From positions 1-64,000 of the forward strand of contig NZ_SBFF01000003.1 in the NCBI RefSeq assembly GCF_004151485.1: a DNA stretch of 64,000 bases, given 5' to 3'. The stretch is from Sphingosinicella sp. CPCC 101087. Lineage in GTDB: Bacteria; Pseudomonadota; Alphaproteobacteria; Sphingomonadales; Sphingomonadaceae. A program made the position numbers and the translations under genes. Position 1 is the stretch's first letter. The number at the start of each line of letters is the position of its first letter. Shown here in pieces: positions 1-10,741 of this stretch. The notes under the pieces are model-generated. The model ran no database searches. It had not been told where the DNA came from and saw nothing but the letters and a program-made list of their open reading frames with translations.

Positions 1-3000
1 CCTTCGGCAAGCCAGTCGAGCACGGCGGGCAACCCGGCCGGCGTCTACACGGTGGTGGTGACGGCAGCCGATCCGCATGGCGCCACGGTGACCCAGAGCT
101 TCAACTGGACCGTCACCAACCCGTCGCCCGAGGCGGCCGCGGACCAGGGCAGCGTGACGGAAGATGGGCCCAACCTCGTCGTCTCGGCGGCGGATGGCGT
201 CATCGAGAGTGGAGCCGCCGCCGGGGGCACGGATATCGACCCGGACGGCGACGCCCTGTCGGTCACGCACGTTGTTGCCGGCACGGCCGACGAGCTGAGC
301 GACTTTCCGGCAGTTCCGAACGCCGGAACGCAGATCGTCGGCGCCTTCGGCACGCTCACTCTCAATGCCGACGGCAGCTATACCTATGAGCTGGACAATT
401 CGAACCCGGCCGTCAACGCACTGGACGGTGAGAGTCCGCCGCTTTCCGATACGTTCAGCTACGCGATTTCCGACGGCGAAGGCGGCACGTCGTTCACGAC
501 GCTGACGATCACCATCAACGGAAATGACGATGGCGTCCCGTCCATCGCACCGGTCGATGGCAACGGAATCGAGCCCGGCGAGGTGACGGTCTACGAGGCG
601 GGGCTCACCAGCGACGGCCCTGCCGGCCAGGACGAAACTGTCAGCGGCACCATCACCATTTCGGCGGCCAATGGGCTCTCCACCATCACCATCGGAGTCA
701 CGACGGTCACCCTCGCGCAGCTGGAAGCGATCTCCGCCGGCACGCCGATCGAGATCGACACGGCGCAAGGCAAGCTGACTCTGACGGGGTTTGCTTCGGC
801 GGGCGAGATTGGCGGCGTCTCGACCGGGGGTACGCTGAGCTACACCTATACGCTCGAGGAAAGCGTCTCCAATCCCGACGCGGCATCGGCCAACAGTATC
901 GAGGAGATCGAGCTCGCGGTGGAGGACGCTGCAGGGGCGGTCAGGCAATCCAGCCTGAGCGTCAATATCGTCGACGATGTTCCATCCATCGGCACGCCCG
1001 ATGCAGTCACCCTGGACGAGGCGGGCCTGCCCGCCGGCACCGATCCCGACGCCAGCGCGCTGACGCGGACGGGCTCGCTCGACCTGCGTACCGGCGCCGA
1101 CGACGGCTCGGTCACCACGGTCTTCGATCCCGCCCAGTCGGCGCCGGCGGATCTGACGTCCAACGGAGTCCCGATCGTCTATGCCGTGAGCGCCGACGGA
1201 CACACGCTTACGGCCACCGCCGGCCCCGGCGGTGCGGTCGTCTTCACGGTGTCGCTGACCAATCCGGGCTCGCCGACTGCCGGCTACAGCTTCGAGCTAT
1301 CGGGTCCGCTCGACCACGATGGAGCCGATATCGACCTGTCCTTCGACTTCAACGTGACGGACGCGGACGGCGACACCGACGCCGGCAGCTTCCAGGTGTC
1401 GGTGGTCGATGACGGGCCTGTTGCCGTGGACCAGCCGGGGCTTTCGCTGGACGAAGGCGGGACGGTCGTGGGCTCGGCGAGCGGCGGCTCGAACCTCCTG
1501 GGGAATGACGAAGTCGGCGCGGACGGATCCGCCAAGGTGGTATCGATCACCTATACGGACGAGTCCGGCAACAGCGCGACCGCGGCAGTCCCCCCGGGCG
1601 GCCTGACCGTAGATACCCATTACGGTTCCCTCACCGTCAATCCTGACGGCACGTGGAGCTATGCGAGCGATTCGACGGAGAACAACCCGTCGGGCGTGTC
1701 GGAGACCTTCGGCTATACGATCGAAGACAATGACGGGTCCACCTCATCGGCGATCCAGCCGCTGACCGTGACCGACACCGATCCGACGGCGGCACCGGTG
1801 GGTCTCGCCATCGACGAGCAGGACATTCCCGGGACGGGCAGTGCGGGCTCGCAGACCAATTCGGTGACGGAGGATCTGGGGATCGCGAAGGGTGCTGATG
1901 CGATCAGCGACGTGGTCTTCGACGATTCGACCTTGAGCGGCCTGGAGGCGCTGAACCTGACGTCGGGCGGAACCGCTCTCGCCTATTCGCTGAGCGCGGG
2001 CGGGCACGTGCTCACGGCGACTGCGGGTCCGGGCGGCGCCGTGGTGTTCACGTTGACGCTGAACAACCCGACGGATGCATCGGGGGCCAGCCAAAGCGTG
2101 ACCATGACGCTGGTCGGGAAACTGGACCATGGAGCCGCAGGCGGCGAGAACGGACTGTCGATCCCTGTCGACTACAGGGTGGACGACAGCGATTCCAGCG
2201 TCCCCGCGAGGCTGAACCTGACGGTGGTCGACGACGTTCCGACGGCACAGGTCGATGCGGGGGCCAGCGTCGTGGAAGGGGCGCAAACGGTGACGGGCAC
2301 CTTGCTGCTCGCCAACGACGTTCAAGGTGCCGACGGCGCCCGCGTCCATCAGATCCAGTATACCAGCGAGTCCGGCGAATTGGTCACGGCAACCGTGGCC
2401 CCCGGCCCCGCCGGCAGCACGTTCGACACCATCCATGGCAGCCTCACCGTGAATCAGGATGGCAGCTGGAGCTATACGAGCGATCCTGCCGCGACCTCGG
2501 GGCCGTCGGTGGAACACCCGCAGCCCGGCAACGATCTCTCCGTCGACGACGTCTTCTCCTATAATCTGATCGACAGCGACGGCGACGTGAGCGGCTGGGC
2601 GAACCAGACGGTCACGGTCGAAGATACGGTCCCCTCGATCGGCGTGCCGACCACGAACGTGGTGAACGAAGCCAATCTGTCGAACGGCACCGATCCGGAT
2701 CCGGCGGCCGTGACGCAGACCGGATCGCTGGCGGTCACCCAGGGCGCGGACGGCACCAACGTGACCTTCGCCTCCGACCAGGAGAATCTGGAAAGCCTGA
2801 ACCTGACCTCCGGCGGCGTCGGACTGGTCTATACGCTCAGCGCCGACGGCTACACGCTCACCGCGACCGCCGGAGCTGGCGGGGCCGTCGTGTTCGTCGC
2901 CACCATCGTCGATCCGACTTCGGCAAGCGCCAGCTACAGCTTCTCCCTGCTAAGTCCGCTGGACCATACGAGCACCAGCGAAATCGAGCTGCCCATCGCC

Positions 3001-6000
3001 TTCGGCGTGGTCGATGCCGACGGCGACGCGGACGACGGGAACTTTATCATCATCACCATCTCCGACGACGAGCCGGAGACCGAACGGACCTTCACGCTCG
3101 ACGAGGACAGTAGCGGTATCACCTTCAACACCAGCGCCGACGCGTCGGATTCGAACCTGGTGGTGTCGGATCCGCCGAACGGATCGGTGACCGTCAGCTC
3201 TGACGGCAAGATCACCTATGTGCCCGATTCCGACTTCAGCGGGACCGACACCTTTACCTATACGACCACGAACGACGGCGGCGGCACAGTCACGACCACG
3301 GTGACCGTCGTCGTCGAGCCGGTCTCGGATGCTCCGCAAGTGCCGGTGGACGACCCCACGATCCAGACCGAAGAAGACACGGCCGTTGCGCTCGGCTTGA
3401 ATGCGCCGATCGTCAGCGACGCCACAGACCAGAATGGCTCCGGGACGGGCGACAATCCGGAGCTGCTGGGCGTCATCACGCTCAGCGGCATTCCCGCGGG
3501 GGCGACCTTGCTCGATGGCGCGGGTAACGTCCTGCTGGTGTCCGATGGCGGCGACGTCACCATCCGATTGTCGGACGGGCCGCATGTTTCCGGAACGAGC
3601 GGGGACCTGACACTGACGACGGCCACCTATGAAGGCCTTCGAATCCTGCCACCGAGCGAGAGTCACGCCAATTTCACGATCAATGTGAGCGTGACCAGCT
3701 ATGAAGTCGAGGACGATGGAACGCCCATCGTGGGCGTGCCCGGCTTCACTTGGTCGACCGATGTCGCGGTCAACGTGCAGGCGGTTACCGACCCGGTGGC
3801 CATCTCGCTGGTCGATGGCGACGCCGATGGTCTGGCGACGGATCACACGATCGTGGAGGATACGAGTTTCGATCTGGCGGACCTGGTCACGATCGCTTTC
3901 CCCGTCGGCGACGGCAATGCGACATCCGACGTGGACGGATCAGAGGTCCGGTGGATCGAGATTTCAGGTCTGCCGATCGGCTCCACGGTCAACGGCGTCA
4001 CGGTTACCGGGTCCGACCCGGTGGTGGTGCCGGCGCCGGGCCTGAGCACTTCCGCCGACGGGTTGCCGGCGATGGTAATCGCCCCGCCCACCGATTTCAG
4101 CGGCGACCTGACGATCACCGTCACCGTCAAGGCGCGGGACGCGGATGCCGACGGCGTGGGTTCCGGTCCCACGGCCGGGGACGAAGTCCTCGATTCGGTG
4201 GACCTCAAGCTGCATGTGACACCGCTCGGCGGCGACGTGACCGCGTCGGACGTAACGACCGCAGAGGACGAGGCCATAGACTTCCTTTCCGGCATAGGGA
4301 CGACCGACGGCGAAGGAGGTGGGACCGAGCTCATCACCCAGGTCGCGTTCGAGGTGCCCGTCGGGTGGATCGTGACCGATACCGGGGACAGCGATGGCTA
4401 TGACGTGATCGAGGGGAGCGGGACCTACACCATCCTGTTCGACGACACCCTGACTGAACAGCAGCGGGAGGAAGTTCTGGACGGCTTCCTGATCCGGCCG
4501 CCGGCCCACAGCAGCGCAGACGTCACCATCGAGGTCGCGGTCACTAGCGCCGACACGGTCAACATCAATGGAACCCCGGTCACCCAAACCAGCACGGTGA
4601 ACCTGTCGGTCGGCGTCGCCGTCACGGCGGAGGCTGAAATCGTGGACGACGATTCGGACGGCGATGGCTCCTCCGACGCCACAATGCCGGGCGACCATGG
4701 ATATGGCACACCGGGCCAGGAGGACGCCTGGTTCACGCTCGGGACCGACGGCGCCTTCGATCTGGGGGCCGGCTGGGAAAACCAGGACGGTGACGAGACC
4801 GTTTATGCTCGGCTGACCCCCGGGCTGGTCGCCGGCGACGGCGGCGCAAGCAGCGCCAATGGCGCGCAATTCCGCTACTCGACGAACGGCGATACAAGCG
4901 AGGCGGGAGGCGAGTGGGTCGTCGTCACCTATGTCGGCACACCGGTCGATATCCCGATCGAGTATCTCAGCACGTTACAGTTCAAGGCACCCGAAAATCT
5001 CTCGGGATCCTTCCAGATCGGCGTTCGGACCCTCACGGTCGATCCGGATCCGAATGGCGGTACGGTGGAAGCCGTCTCGGGATCGTCGACGCTGACGAAC
5101 CTGGTCATCCAGCCGGTGGCGGACGAGGTCACGATGGCGCTGAATGCCCGCGCGACCGGAATCGAAGATACCGCCATTCCGCTGGAGATAAGGCCGACCA
5201 GCTCTGATCCGTCCGAGACTTTCACCGTGACGATCTCCGGCATCCCCGTCGGTGCCGAGCTCTATTATGACGGAAACTTCCAGACGGTGACCGGCGGCAG
5301 CGTGACGATTGAGGGGTTCGATTCCACCAGGACGCTCACTATTCAGCCGCCCCCCAACAGCAATGACGACTTCACGCTCGGCGTCTCCGCTTTCTCGGTC
5401 GACGGGACCGATGCCTCGAGCTCGCAGAATCTCAGCGTCAATGTCTCCCTGCGGGGCGTGGCCGATGCGGCCGACGTTGAGGCGGTGGCGACGGTTTATG
5501 ACGAAGCTGCACTCGACAGCGGTGCGGACCAGGTGCTGCTCAGCGAGCTGCTGACTGCCGGCCTCCAGGATGGGGACGGATCGGAAGTCCTGACCTTGCG
5601 GGTCACCGGCCTTCCCCAAGGCTTCTCCCTCAGCCAAGGCACGATGCTGGTCGGCGGCACGGGCGAGGAGCGTGTCTGGGTGCTCACCCAGCAGCAGTTC
5701 GCGGCCGCCACGGTGTCGACGCCGGCGAATTTCAGCGGTACCCAGAGCTTCTTGGTAACGCCGGTGACGACCGAGAATGACGGCGACTCCCGGACCGGGA
5801 GCGCACAGGTCGTCGAGATAGAGGTGACGCCTTCGGCGGAAGGCGTGGTCACGACCAGCGCCACCCTGGTCGAAGACGTGGTGACTCCGCTCGGCTTGGC
5901 CATCGTGCATCAGAATGGCGACACGGATGAAGCGCTTACCACGGTCTGGGTTCCGGTAGACGAGAATCCGAACTTCACGCTCTATCTCGGCTCGACCCCG

Positions 6001-8739
6001 TTGTCGGAAGCGAACCTGCCGCTCGAGACGATCGACGGCCAGAGCTATTATGTGGTGACCGGAGCCCAGATCGCTCAGCTTGCCGCCAAGGGCGCTGCCA
6101 ATCTTGATGGCGCGCTCGGCTCGTTCGATTTCAAATATGAGGTTACGGACGACAGCTACGGCGCAACGCCGGCCGGGTCGAGCGGCACGCGGGTGCAGGA
6201 TGGTACCTTCGAACTCACGGCCAATCCGGTGACCGATCCCGTGGACGTGTCGATCAGCGCCATCGGCGGCAGCGCCGGCGTCACGACGGTGTCGGACCAA
6301 TATGCGGGCGACGACGCCACGCCCGACACGGCGGTCCTGACCGCCGGAGATGTCGTCACTGTCACCCTGAACATCGCCGGAGCGCCGGAGGCCGGCGTCG
6401 CGGGGGCGACCCCCGATGTGGACGGCAGCGAGAAGGTGATCCGAATAGTCATCGAAGGCGTGCCAGAGGGCGTCTCGGTCCAAGGCGGCGCCTATAGCGG
6501 CGCCGGAACCTGGCTGTTGATCTACGAGGACGCAGCCGCCTTGCCGATCGACGCGGACGGCGGTTTCAGCCTTCCGGTGGCGTTCGATGTCAGCGGGTTC
6601 GCCGGCGAGCTCGAGAACGTTCCGATCACGATCGAGGTGCAGACTCAGGACCGGGGCGACACGGATGCGACGACGGCGGTCCGGTCCGACACGGTGACCT
6701 GGCATCTGACCACCGACTTCGCCCCCGGCGAGGGAGCCCTGCCTGCGCAGATCGACCAATGGGCCTATAATGGCGCTCACGCCGCCGAGGACGGCACCTT
6801 TTCGCTTTCGCAGGTCGTCGACGCCCAGGTCACGATCAGGGATGGCAGCATATCGAACATCTTCACGGTCAGCCTGTCGGACCTCCCGCCGGGCACAAGC
6901 ATCGATGGCATGGCTTTCACGACGGTGGGCGGCCAGGAAGTCTGGACCGCGTCAGTGACGGTCGGCCCGGGCGAGGACGCCGATACCGCGCTGGCCGGCC
7001 TGCTCGACAGCATCAGGATCACGGCACCGGAAAACAGCAACGAGAATAGTGCCGCCGGCGCGTTTCAGCTCGACGCGCGGCTGACGGTGTCGGTGCCGAC
7101 CGGCCGCAGCGAGATTGCGGATCTCGACGACATGATCGTACCGGTGGACCCGGTCACGGACCCGGCGGTGATTTCAATCTCGGCCGGTCCGATCGACGAA
7201 GGCGTCGAGTCCATTCCCGTGACCATCACCGTCACGAACGACGCCGATGGCGCCTTCGGCGAGATCGTCGACGGGAAGCTCTACATTAAGGTGGATCCGG
7301 CCGGCAGCACCAACGGCCTGGAGAATGGTACGCTCACCTATGAGGGCGCTGCGCTCCCGACCGAGATCGTCGATGGCGAGGAATATTATGTCGTCACGGG
7401 CGTGACGGCCGGCACGCCCGTCGAGCTGACCTACACGCCAAACAACAGCACGGCAGGCGAGGTGTCGTTCAGTGCGCAGGTAAGGACTCAGGAGAGCGGG
7501 TCGGCTCAGATCGTGACGGGAACCGCATCGGGCACCGGCCAGGTCATCATGATCAACAACGGTGTCGAGGTGAGCAGCTCGCCATCGTCGGGCACGGAGT
7601 CGAACCAGGTTCCGATCACCAATCTGGTCGTCAGCCTGGTGGATGATGACGGATCGGAGCTCATCAACTCGATCCTGCTATCGAACCTGCCCAACGGATT
7701 CCTCGTCTATGTCGGCGATTCCGCCGGCACCGCCGTGCTGGCGAGCAATGCCGGCGGCGACAACACCTGGGTGATCTCCAATCCGGACGGCTCCCTTCCG
7801 GCCTATGTCGCCATCGTGCCGCCGGAGCATTGGAGCGGGACGCTCGACGATCTCGTGGTCACCGTGGAAAGCGGCGAGAGCGTGTTCAACGACGGCCTGA
7901 TCCAGAGCTTCGAGCTCGGCGACGTGACCGTCGCCGCCGTCGCCGACGGGGTCGACCTGACGGCGACCAACACGTTCGGCCCGGAAAATTCGATCATTCC
8001 CCTGAACCTGAATGCCTCGATGGCCGATGCCGCCGATGCGTCGGTGCCCGGCGCCGACGATGCATCCCAGGAGACGGCGACGGTGAAGCTTACCGGCCTG
8101 GGCCAATTTGCCTCTATCTACATCGGGACGGATCAGAAGATCGACGGGGTCAGCTACGATGCAGGCACCGACACCTATACGCTGACGGGCCTGACCCAGG
8201 CCGACCTGGACAGGCTGGGCTTCCTGCAGGCGCGCAACGCGCTCACGGACCAGAATATCGGCGCGTCAGGCGTTCAGATCAGCGTGGAGGCGTTCACGAC
8301 CGACGGATCGAGCGTCTCGGTCTCGGATACGGTTCAGTTGACGGTGGAATCGTTCGCCCAGCTGCCCACCAGCGGCAATGACAATCTGCTTTGGACCGGC
8401 GGCACCATCAATGCGGGGGGCGGCACGGACACCGTCCGGCTGCGCCATGGCGAAAGCCTGTCGGGCAGCCAGCTCGATTCGAGGCTCTCCAACGTCGAGG
8501 TGCTCGATCTTCACGACAACGACATCACCAGCCTTTCGGCGGCCGACGTCCTGGGCATAGCCGGAAGCAGTTCGCTCCTGACCGTGCTGGGAGATACGCG
8601 GGATACGCTGGACCTGAGCGACGACTGGACTTCGGCCGGGCCCCAGGAAATCGGCGGCATCGACTATGCCATCTACACGGCTACCGTGGACACCACCGAG
8701 GTTGAGCTGCGCGTACAGACGGGAATTGCCGTGGACTGA
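1..8739 (+). CDS. Giant T1SS-exported adhesin / VCBS-repeat protein, C-terminal part (5' end outside window)
   Basis: The frame is open from base 1, so the gene begins upstream; the GTG at 52 is only the first possible start inside the window. About 2,912 residues are visible. The first 1,000 residues alternate VCBS-like units (GSLTVNPDGTWSY, GSLTVNQDGSWSY) with three units resembling the T1SS-143 repeat, each carrying a close match to TLTATAGPGGAVVF. Then come cadherin/Ig-like units (YVPDSDFSGTDTFTY) and many divergent beta-sandwich segments rich in Asp, Gly, Thr and Val. The last ~130 residues (SGNDNLLWTGGTINAGGGTD, LSNVEVLDL, a DTLDLSDDW segment) match the usual C-terminal secretion region of LapA/BapA-like adhesins. 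Expected role: surface attachment or biofilm, exported by a type I system such as the one encoded at 24943-29389. The product class is well supported; the ligand is unknown. Confidence 0.9.
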   Translation, partial: PSASQSSTAGNPAGVYTVVVTAADPHGATVTQSFNWTVTNPSPEAAADQGSVTEDGPNLVVSAADGVIESGAAAGGTDIDPDGDALSVTHVVAGTADELSDFPAVPNAGTQIVGAFGTLTLNADGSYTYELDNSNPAVNALDGESPPLSDTFSYAISDGEGGTSFTTLTITINGNDDGVPSIAPVDGNGIEPGEVTVYEAGLTSDGPAGQDETVSGTITISAANGLSTITIGVTTVTLAQLEAISAGTPIEIDTAQGKLTLTGFASAGEIGGVSTGGTLSYTYTLEESVSNPDAASANSIEEIELAVEDAAGAVRQSSLSVNIVDDVPSIGTPDAVTLDEAGLPAGTDPDASALTRTGSLDLRTGADDGSVTTVFDPAQSAPADLTSNGVPIVYAVSADGHTLTATAGPGGAVVFTVSLTNPGSPTAGYSFELSGPLDHDGADIDLSFDFNVTDADGDTDAGSFQVSVVDDGPVAVDQPGLSLDEGGTVVGSASGGSNLLGNDEVGADGSAKVVSITYTDESGNSATAAVPPGGLTVDTHYGSLTVNPDGTWSYASDSTENNPSGVSETFGYTIEDNDGSTSSAIQPLTVTDTDPTAAPVGLAIDEQDIPGTGSAGSQTNSVTEDLGIAKGADAISDVVFDDSTLSGLEALNLTSGGTALAYSLSAGGHVLTATAGPGGAVVFTLTLNNPTDASGASQSVTMTLVGKLDHGAAGGENGLSIPVDYRVDDSDSSVPARLNLTVVDDVPTAQVDAGASVVEGAQTVTGTLLLANDVQGADGARVHQIQYTSESGELVTATVAPGPAGSTFDTIHGSLTVNQDGSWSYTSDPAATSGPSVEHPQPGNDLSVDDVFSYNLIDSDGDVSGWANQTVTVEDTVPSIGVPTTNVVNEANLSNGTDPDPAAVTQTGSLAVTQGADGTNVTFASDQENLESLNLTSGGVGLVYTLSADGYTLTATAGAGGAVVFVATIVDPTSASASYSFSLLSPLDHTSTSEIELPIAFGVVDADGDADDGNFIIITISDDEPETERTFTLDEDSSGITFNTSADASDSNLVVSDPPNGSVTVSSDGKITYVPDSDFSGTDTFTYTTTNDGGGTVTTTVTVVVEPVSDAPQVPVDDPTIQTEEDTAVALGLNAPIVSDATDQNGSGTGDNPELLGVITLSGIPAGATLLDGAGNVLLVSDGGDVTIRLSDGPHVSGTSGDLTLTTATYEGLRILPPSESHANFTINVSVTSYEVEDDGTPIVGVPGFTWSTDVAVNVQAVTDPVAISLVDGDADGLATDHTIVEDTSFDLADLVTIAFPVGDGNATSDVDGSEVRWIEISGLPIGSTVNGVTVTGSDPVVVPAPGLSTSADGLPAMVIAPPTDFSGDLTITVTVKARDADADGVGSGPTAGDEVLDSVDLKLHVTPLGGDVTASDVTTAEDEAIDFLSGIGTTDGEGGGTELITQVAFEVPVGWIVTDTGDSDGYDVIEGSGTYTILFDDTLTEQQREEVLDGFLIRPPAHSSADVTIEVAVTSADTVNINGTPVTQTSTVNLSVGVAVTAEAEIVDDDSDGDGSSDATMPGDHGYGTPGQEDAWFTLGTDGAFDLGAGWENQDGDETVYARLTPGLVAGDGGASSANGAQFRYSTNGDTSEAGGEWVVVTYVGTPVDIPIEYLSTLQFKAPENLSGSFQIGVRTLTVDPDPNGGTVEAVSGSSTLTNLVIQPVADEVTMALNARATGIEDTAIPLEIRPTSSDPSETFTVTISGIPVGAELYYDGNFQTVTGGSVTIEGFDSTRTLTIQPPPNSNDDFTLGVSAFSVDGTDASSSQNLSVNVSLRGVADAADVEAVATVYDEAALDSGADQVLLSELLTAGLQDGDGSEVLTLRVTGLPQGFSLSQGTMLVGGTGEERVWVLTQQQFAAATVSTPANFSGTQSFLVTPVTTENDGDSRTGSAQVVEIEVTPSAEGVVTTSATLVEDVVTPLGLAIVHQNGDTDEALTTVWVPVDENPNFTLYLGSTPLSEANLPLETIDGQSYYVVTGAQIAQLAAKGAANLDGALGSFDFKYEVTDDSYGATPAGSSGTRVQDGTFELTANPVTDPVDVSISAIGGSAGVTTVSDQYAGDDATPDTAVLTAGDVVTVTLNIAGAPEAGVAGATPDVDGSEKVIRIVIEGVPEGVSVQGGAYSGAGTWLLIYEDAAALPIDADGGFSLPVAFDVSGFAGELENVPITIEVQTQDRGDTDATTAVRSDTVTWHLTTDFAPGEGALPAQIDQWAYNGAHAAEDGTFSLSQVVDAQVTIRDGSISNIFTVSLSDLPPGTSIDGMAFTTVGGQEVWTASVTVGPGEDADTALAGLLDSIRITAPENSNENSAAGAFQLDARLTVSVPTGRSEIADLDDMIVPVDPVTDPAVISISAGPIDEGVESIPVTITVTNDADGAFGEIVDGKLYIKVDPAGSTNGLENGTLTYEGAALPTEIVDGEEYYVVTGVTAGTPVELTYTPNNSTAGEVSFSAQVRTQESGSAQIVTGTASGTGQVIMINNGVEVSSSPSSGTESNQVPITNLVVSLVDDDGSELINSILLSNLPNGFLVYVGDSAGTAVLASNAGGDNTWVISNPDGSLPAYVAIVPPEHWSGTLDDLVVTVESGESVFNDGLIQSFELGDVTVAAVADGVDLTATNTFGPENSIIPLNLNASMADAADASVPGADDASQETATVKLTGLGQFASIYIGTDQKIDGVSYDAGTDTYTLTGLTQADLDRLGFLQARNALTDQNIGASGVQISVEAFTTDGSSVSVSDTVQLTVESFAQLPTSGNDNLLWTGGTINAGGGTDTVRLRHGESLSGSQLDSRLSNVEVLDLHDNDITSLSAADVLGIAGSSSLLTVLGDTRDTLDLSDDWTSAGPQEIGGIDYAIYTATVDTTEVELRVQTGIAVD
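976..3075 (+). repeat. Three T1SS-143-like repeat units separated by VCBS-like units inside the giant adhesin
   Basis: Three protein repeats begin near 976, 1780 and 2629, each about 450 bases. Each contains a conserved core at about 1201, 2005 and 2851 encoding TLTATAGPGGAVVF or a near match, followed by a DHxxxxxEIxLxxxFxVxDxDGD-like end. VCBS-like units fill the spaces. The DNA copies differ at many third positions, so these are old protein-level repeats rather than a recent duplication. Confidence 0.75.
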
Positions 8740-8803
8740 ACCGTCGGGACGGCGGTGTTGATGTTACTGACATGTGCCGGACCGGCGAACATGGGACCGT
8801 ACA

Positions 8804-9706
8804 ATGCTGAACTCCGATTTCTCCGAAGTTGTGGTGTTCTGGGGCCTCAAGGTGCTCTATGCGGCGGCCGTCCTTGCCGCCGGCATATGGCTTGCCTTCT
8901 TCATTTCACGCGTCGCGCGCGCCCAGACGGCCAAGAACCCACGGATCGACACGACCATCGGCGCCTTTCTGGCGCGGACGATCCGCTATGCGATCATCGT
9001 CATCGTCCTGATCGCCGTTCTGCAGATGTTCGGCGTCCAGACGGCGAGCCTCGTTGCGGTCCTCGGCGCGAGCGCCCTCGCGGTGGGCCTCGCCTTGCAG
9101 GGAACGCTCGGCAACGTCGCGTCCGGCATCATGATCGCCTTCATGCGGCCTTTTCAGATCGGCGACTTCGTCGAGATAAACGGCCAGGAGGGACTCGTCA
9201 CCGAGCTGGACCTGTTCTTCACCGAAATCGTCACCCTCGACGATCGCCGGATTCTGGTTCCGAACGGACAGGCCGTATCCAATCCCATCACCAACTTCAC
9301 CATCAAGGGGAAGCGCCGGTGCGTGATCGATTTCGGTGTCAGCTATGATGACGACCTCGACCAAGTCATCAAGGTCCTCACCGAGGTCATGACGGGCGAC
9401 CGGCGGGCATTGGCGGAACCTCAGGCCTGGTTCGGGGTCGAAAGCCTTGGGGATTTCGCCGTGACCGTCTCCGCCCGCGTCTGGATCAAGACAGACGACT
9501 ATCTCGATTATCGGGCGGACATGATGAAAAGGGTGAAGGAGGCGTTCGACCGGGAAGGCATCGAGATCCCTTATCCCCACGCGGTGGAGATAAGCAAAGG
9601 CGAGATCATGCAGCGCAAGCCCCCGGTCAAGCTGCGCGAAGAAGCCCCTCAAGGCATGACGGCGCTGCCTGGGGAGTCTCGAATGCCGGAAGCCCGAATA
9701 GTCTGA
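8804..9706 (+). CDS. Small-conductance mechanosensitive channel, MscS family
   Basis: A 300-residue inner-membrane protein that should open under membrane tension to release osmolytes on hypo-osmotic shock. Three hydrophobic helices lie near residues 9-35, 55-78 and 80-115. The third has the Gly/Ala-rich pore pattern (GASALAVGLALQGTLGN) and leads into the beta domain segment PFQIGDFVEI, both classic for MscS. The length is close to E. coli MscS (286 residues). ATG 8804 is preferred; an in-frame GTG at 8774 would add ten non-membrane residues. It stands alone: the giant adhesin ends 64 bases upstream and the next gene converges on it. Confidence 0.93.
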   Translation: MLNSDFSEVVVFWGLKVLYAAAVLAAGIWLAFFISRVARAQTAKNPRIDTTIGAFLARTIRYAIIVIVLIAVLQMFGVQTASLVAVLGASALAVGLALQGTLGNVASGIMIAFMRPFQIGDFVEINGQEGLVTELDLFFTEIVTLDDRRILVPNGQAVSNPITNFTIKGKRRCVIDFGVSYDDDLDQVIKVLTEVMTGDRRALAEPQAWFGVESLGDFAVTVSARVWIKTDDYLDYRADMMKRVKEAFDREGIEIPYPHAVEISKGEIMQRKPPVKLREEAPQGMTALPGESRMPEARIV

Positions 9707-9841
9707 CGCCTCGGTCGACCTGGCCGCGGCGCGTCTCGCTCGCTACGGCATTCATCCTGCGCGCAAGAAGTGTGGAGGCGGGCTGCCCCGTGCCGCCGGA
9801 GAACGACTGGCCCGGCCGGCTTTTCGATGTGCAGCGAAGGC

Positions 9842-10741
9842 TTACCCCAAGCTGATAAAGGCTGTGCCGGTTATGGCCAGCAGTGCGCCGATCCATCCGC
9901 GTGCGGGCGGCCTGATGCCGGTCCTGATCCACACCATCGGCAGGATGACGACCGGCGTCATCGAGGAGAGGGTGGAAACGATCCCCACGTCTCCCCGCTC
10001 CAGGGCGGCCATGAGCAGCGCCATGCCTAAGCAACTTCCGAAGAGCGTCGCCCCCGCGCCTAGCCCCAGATCCTTCCACCGGAAGATCTCCTTCTTGGCG
10101 CGGCCGAAGGGAAACAAAGCGAGGACGAGGAAGAAGGCTGCCGCGAGGCCGGCGCGGATGGCCACCGCCGTGAACGGCTCCACGTCCGAGGCCATGACGG
10201 GCCGCGCGAAAAGCCCTCCCAGGGCCTGACCGAGGGCCGTGACGATGCCGAGGACGATGCCGGTCCGCGACACGGCCGGCAGCGACACGGATGGGCCCGC
10301 CTGATTCCTCGGTGCGAGGCGGCGCGGCAGGCCGATCGCAAGCACGATGCCGGAGAGAACGAGTGCAACCCCCAATCCCTGCGGGACCGTGATCGTCTCC
10401 CCGAAAGCCGCATAGCCCAGGACTAGGGCGAACGGCGAGGTCAGCGAGAAGAGCAGGGCGGTAAGCCGGGGCCCGATAGCGTAGATCGCGGCAAAGTAGG
10501 TCGTGCTTGCAATCACGATACCGAACAGGCTCGAGGCGGCGAGGAGCTGGACCTGCCAAAGCTCCAAGGCCCGCCACCCGCCCAAGAGGAGACCGGCGAT
10601 CCCCGCCATCAGGAAGGCCAGGACGAACTGCCATCGAGCAAGCCGCAATAGTGAAACGCGCCCCTTTAGCTCTTCGATGAACATGGAGCTCAACGCGAGG
10701 CAGATGGCGGCCCCGACCGCAAACGCTTCGGAAATGAACAA
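9842..10741 (-). CDS. EamA/DMT-family permease
   Basis: A 299-residue inner-membrane protein with about ten hydrophobic helices in two similar halves, as in the drug/metabolite transporter superfamily. The first half holds FGIVIASTTYFAAIYAIGPR and LGYAAFGETITVPQGLGVAL; the second holds LERGDVGIVSTLSSMTPV and MVWIRTGIRPPARGWIGALL, both typical EamA signatures. Such proteins export metabolites or amino acids; the substrate cannot be read here. The start is a TTG with GGAG a few bases upstream, so the exact N-terminus is moderately uncertain. It converges on the MscS gene. Bases 10742-10989, on its upstream side, hold no gene that I can see. Confidence 0.88.
   Translation of the reverse strand: MFISEAFAVGAAICLALSSMFIEELKGRVSLLRLARWQFVLAFLMAGIAGLLLGGWRALELWQVQLLAASSLFGIVIASTTYFAAIYAIGPRLTALLFSLTSPFALVLGYAAFGETITVPQGLGVALVLSGIVLAIGLPRRLAPRNQAGPSVSLPAVSRTGIVLGIVTALGQALGGLFARPVMASDVEPFTAVAIRAGLAAAFFLVLALFPFGRAKKEIFRWKDLGLGAGATLFGSCLGMALLMAALERGDVGIVSTLSSMTPVVILPMVWIRTGIRPPARGWIGALLAITGTAFISLG

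Noticed and set aside
4975-6780. A 601-residue minus-strand frame inside the giant adhesin gene
   Set aside because: Arg/His/Asp-rich shadow of the repeat-coding strand, with no start-site or domain evidence.
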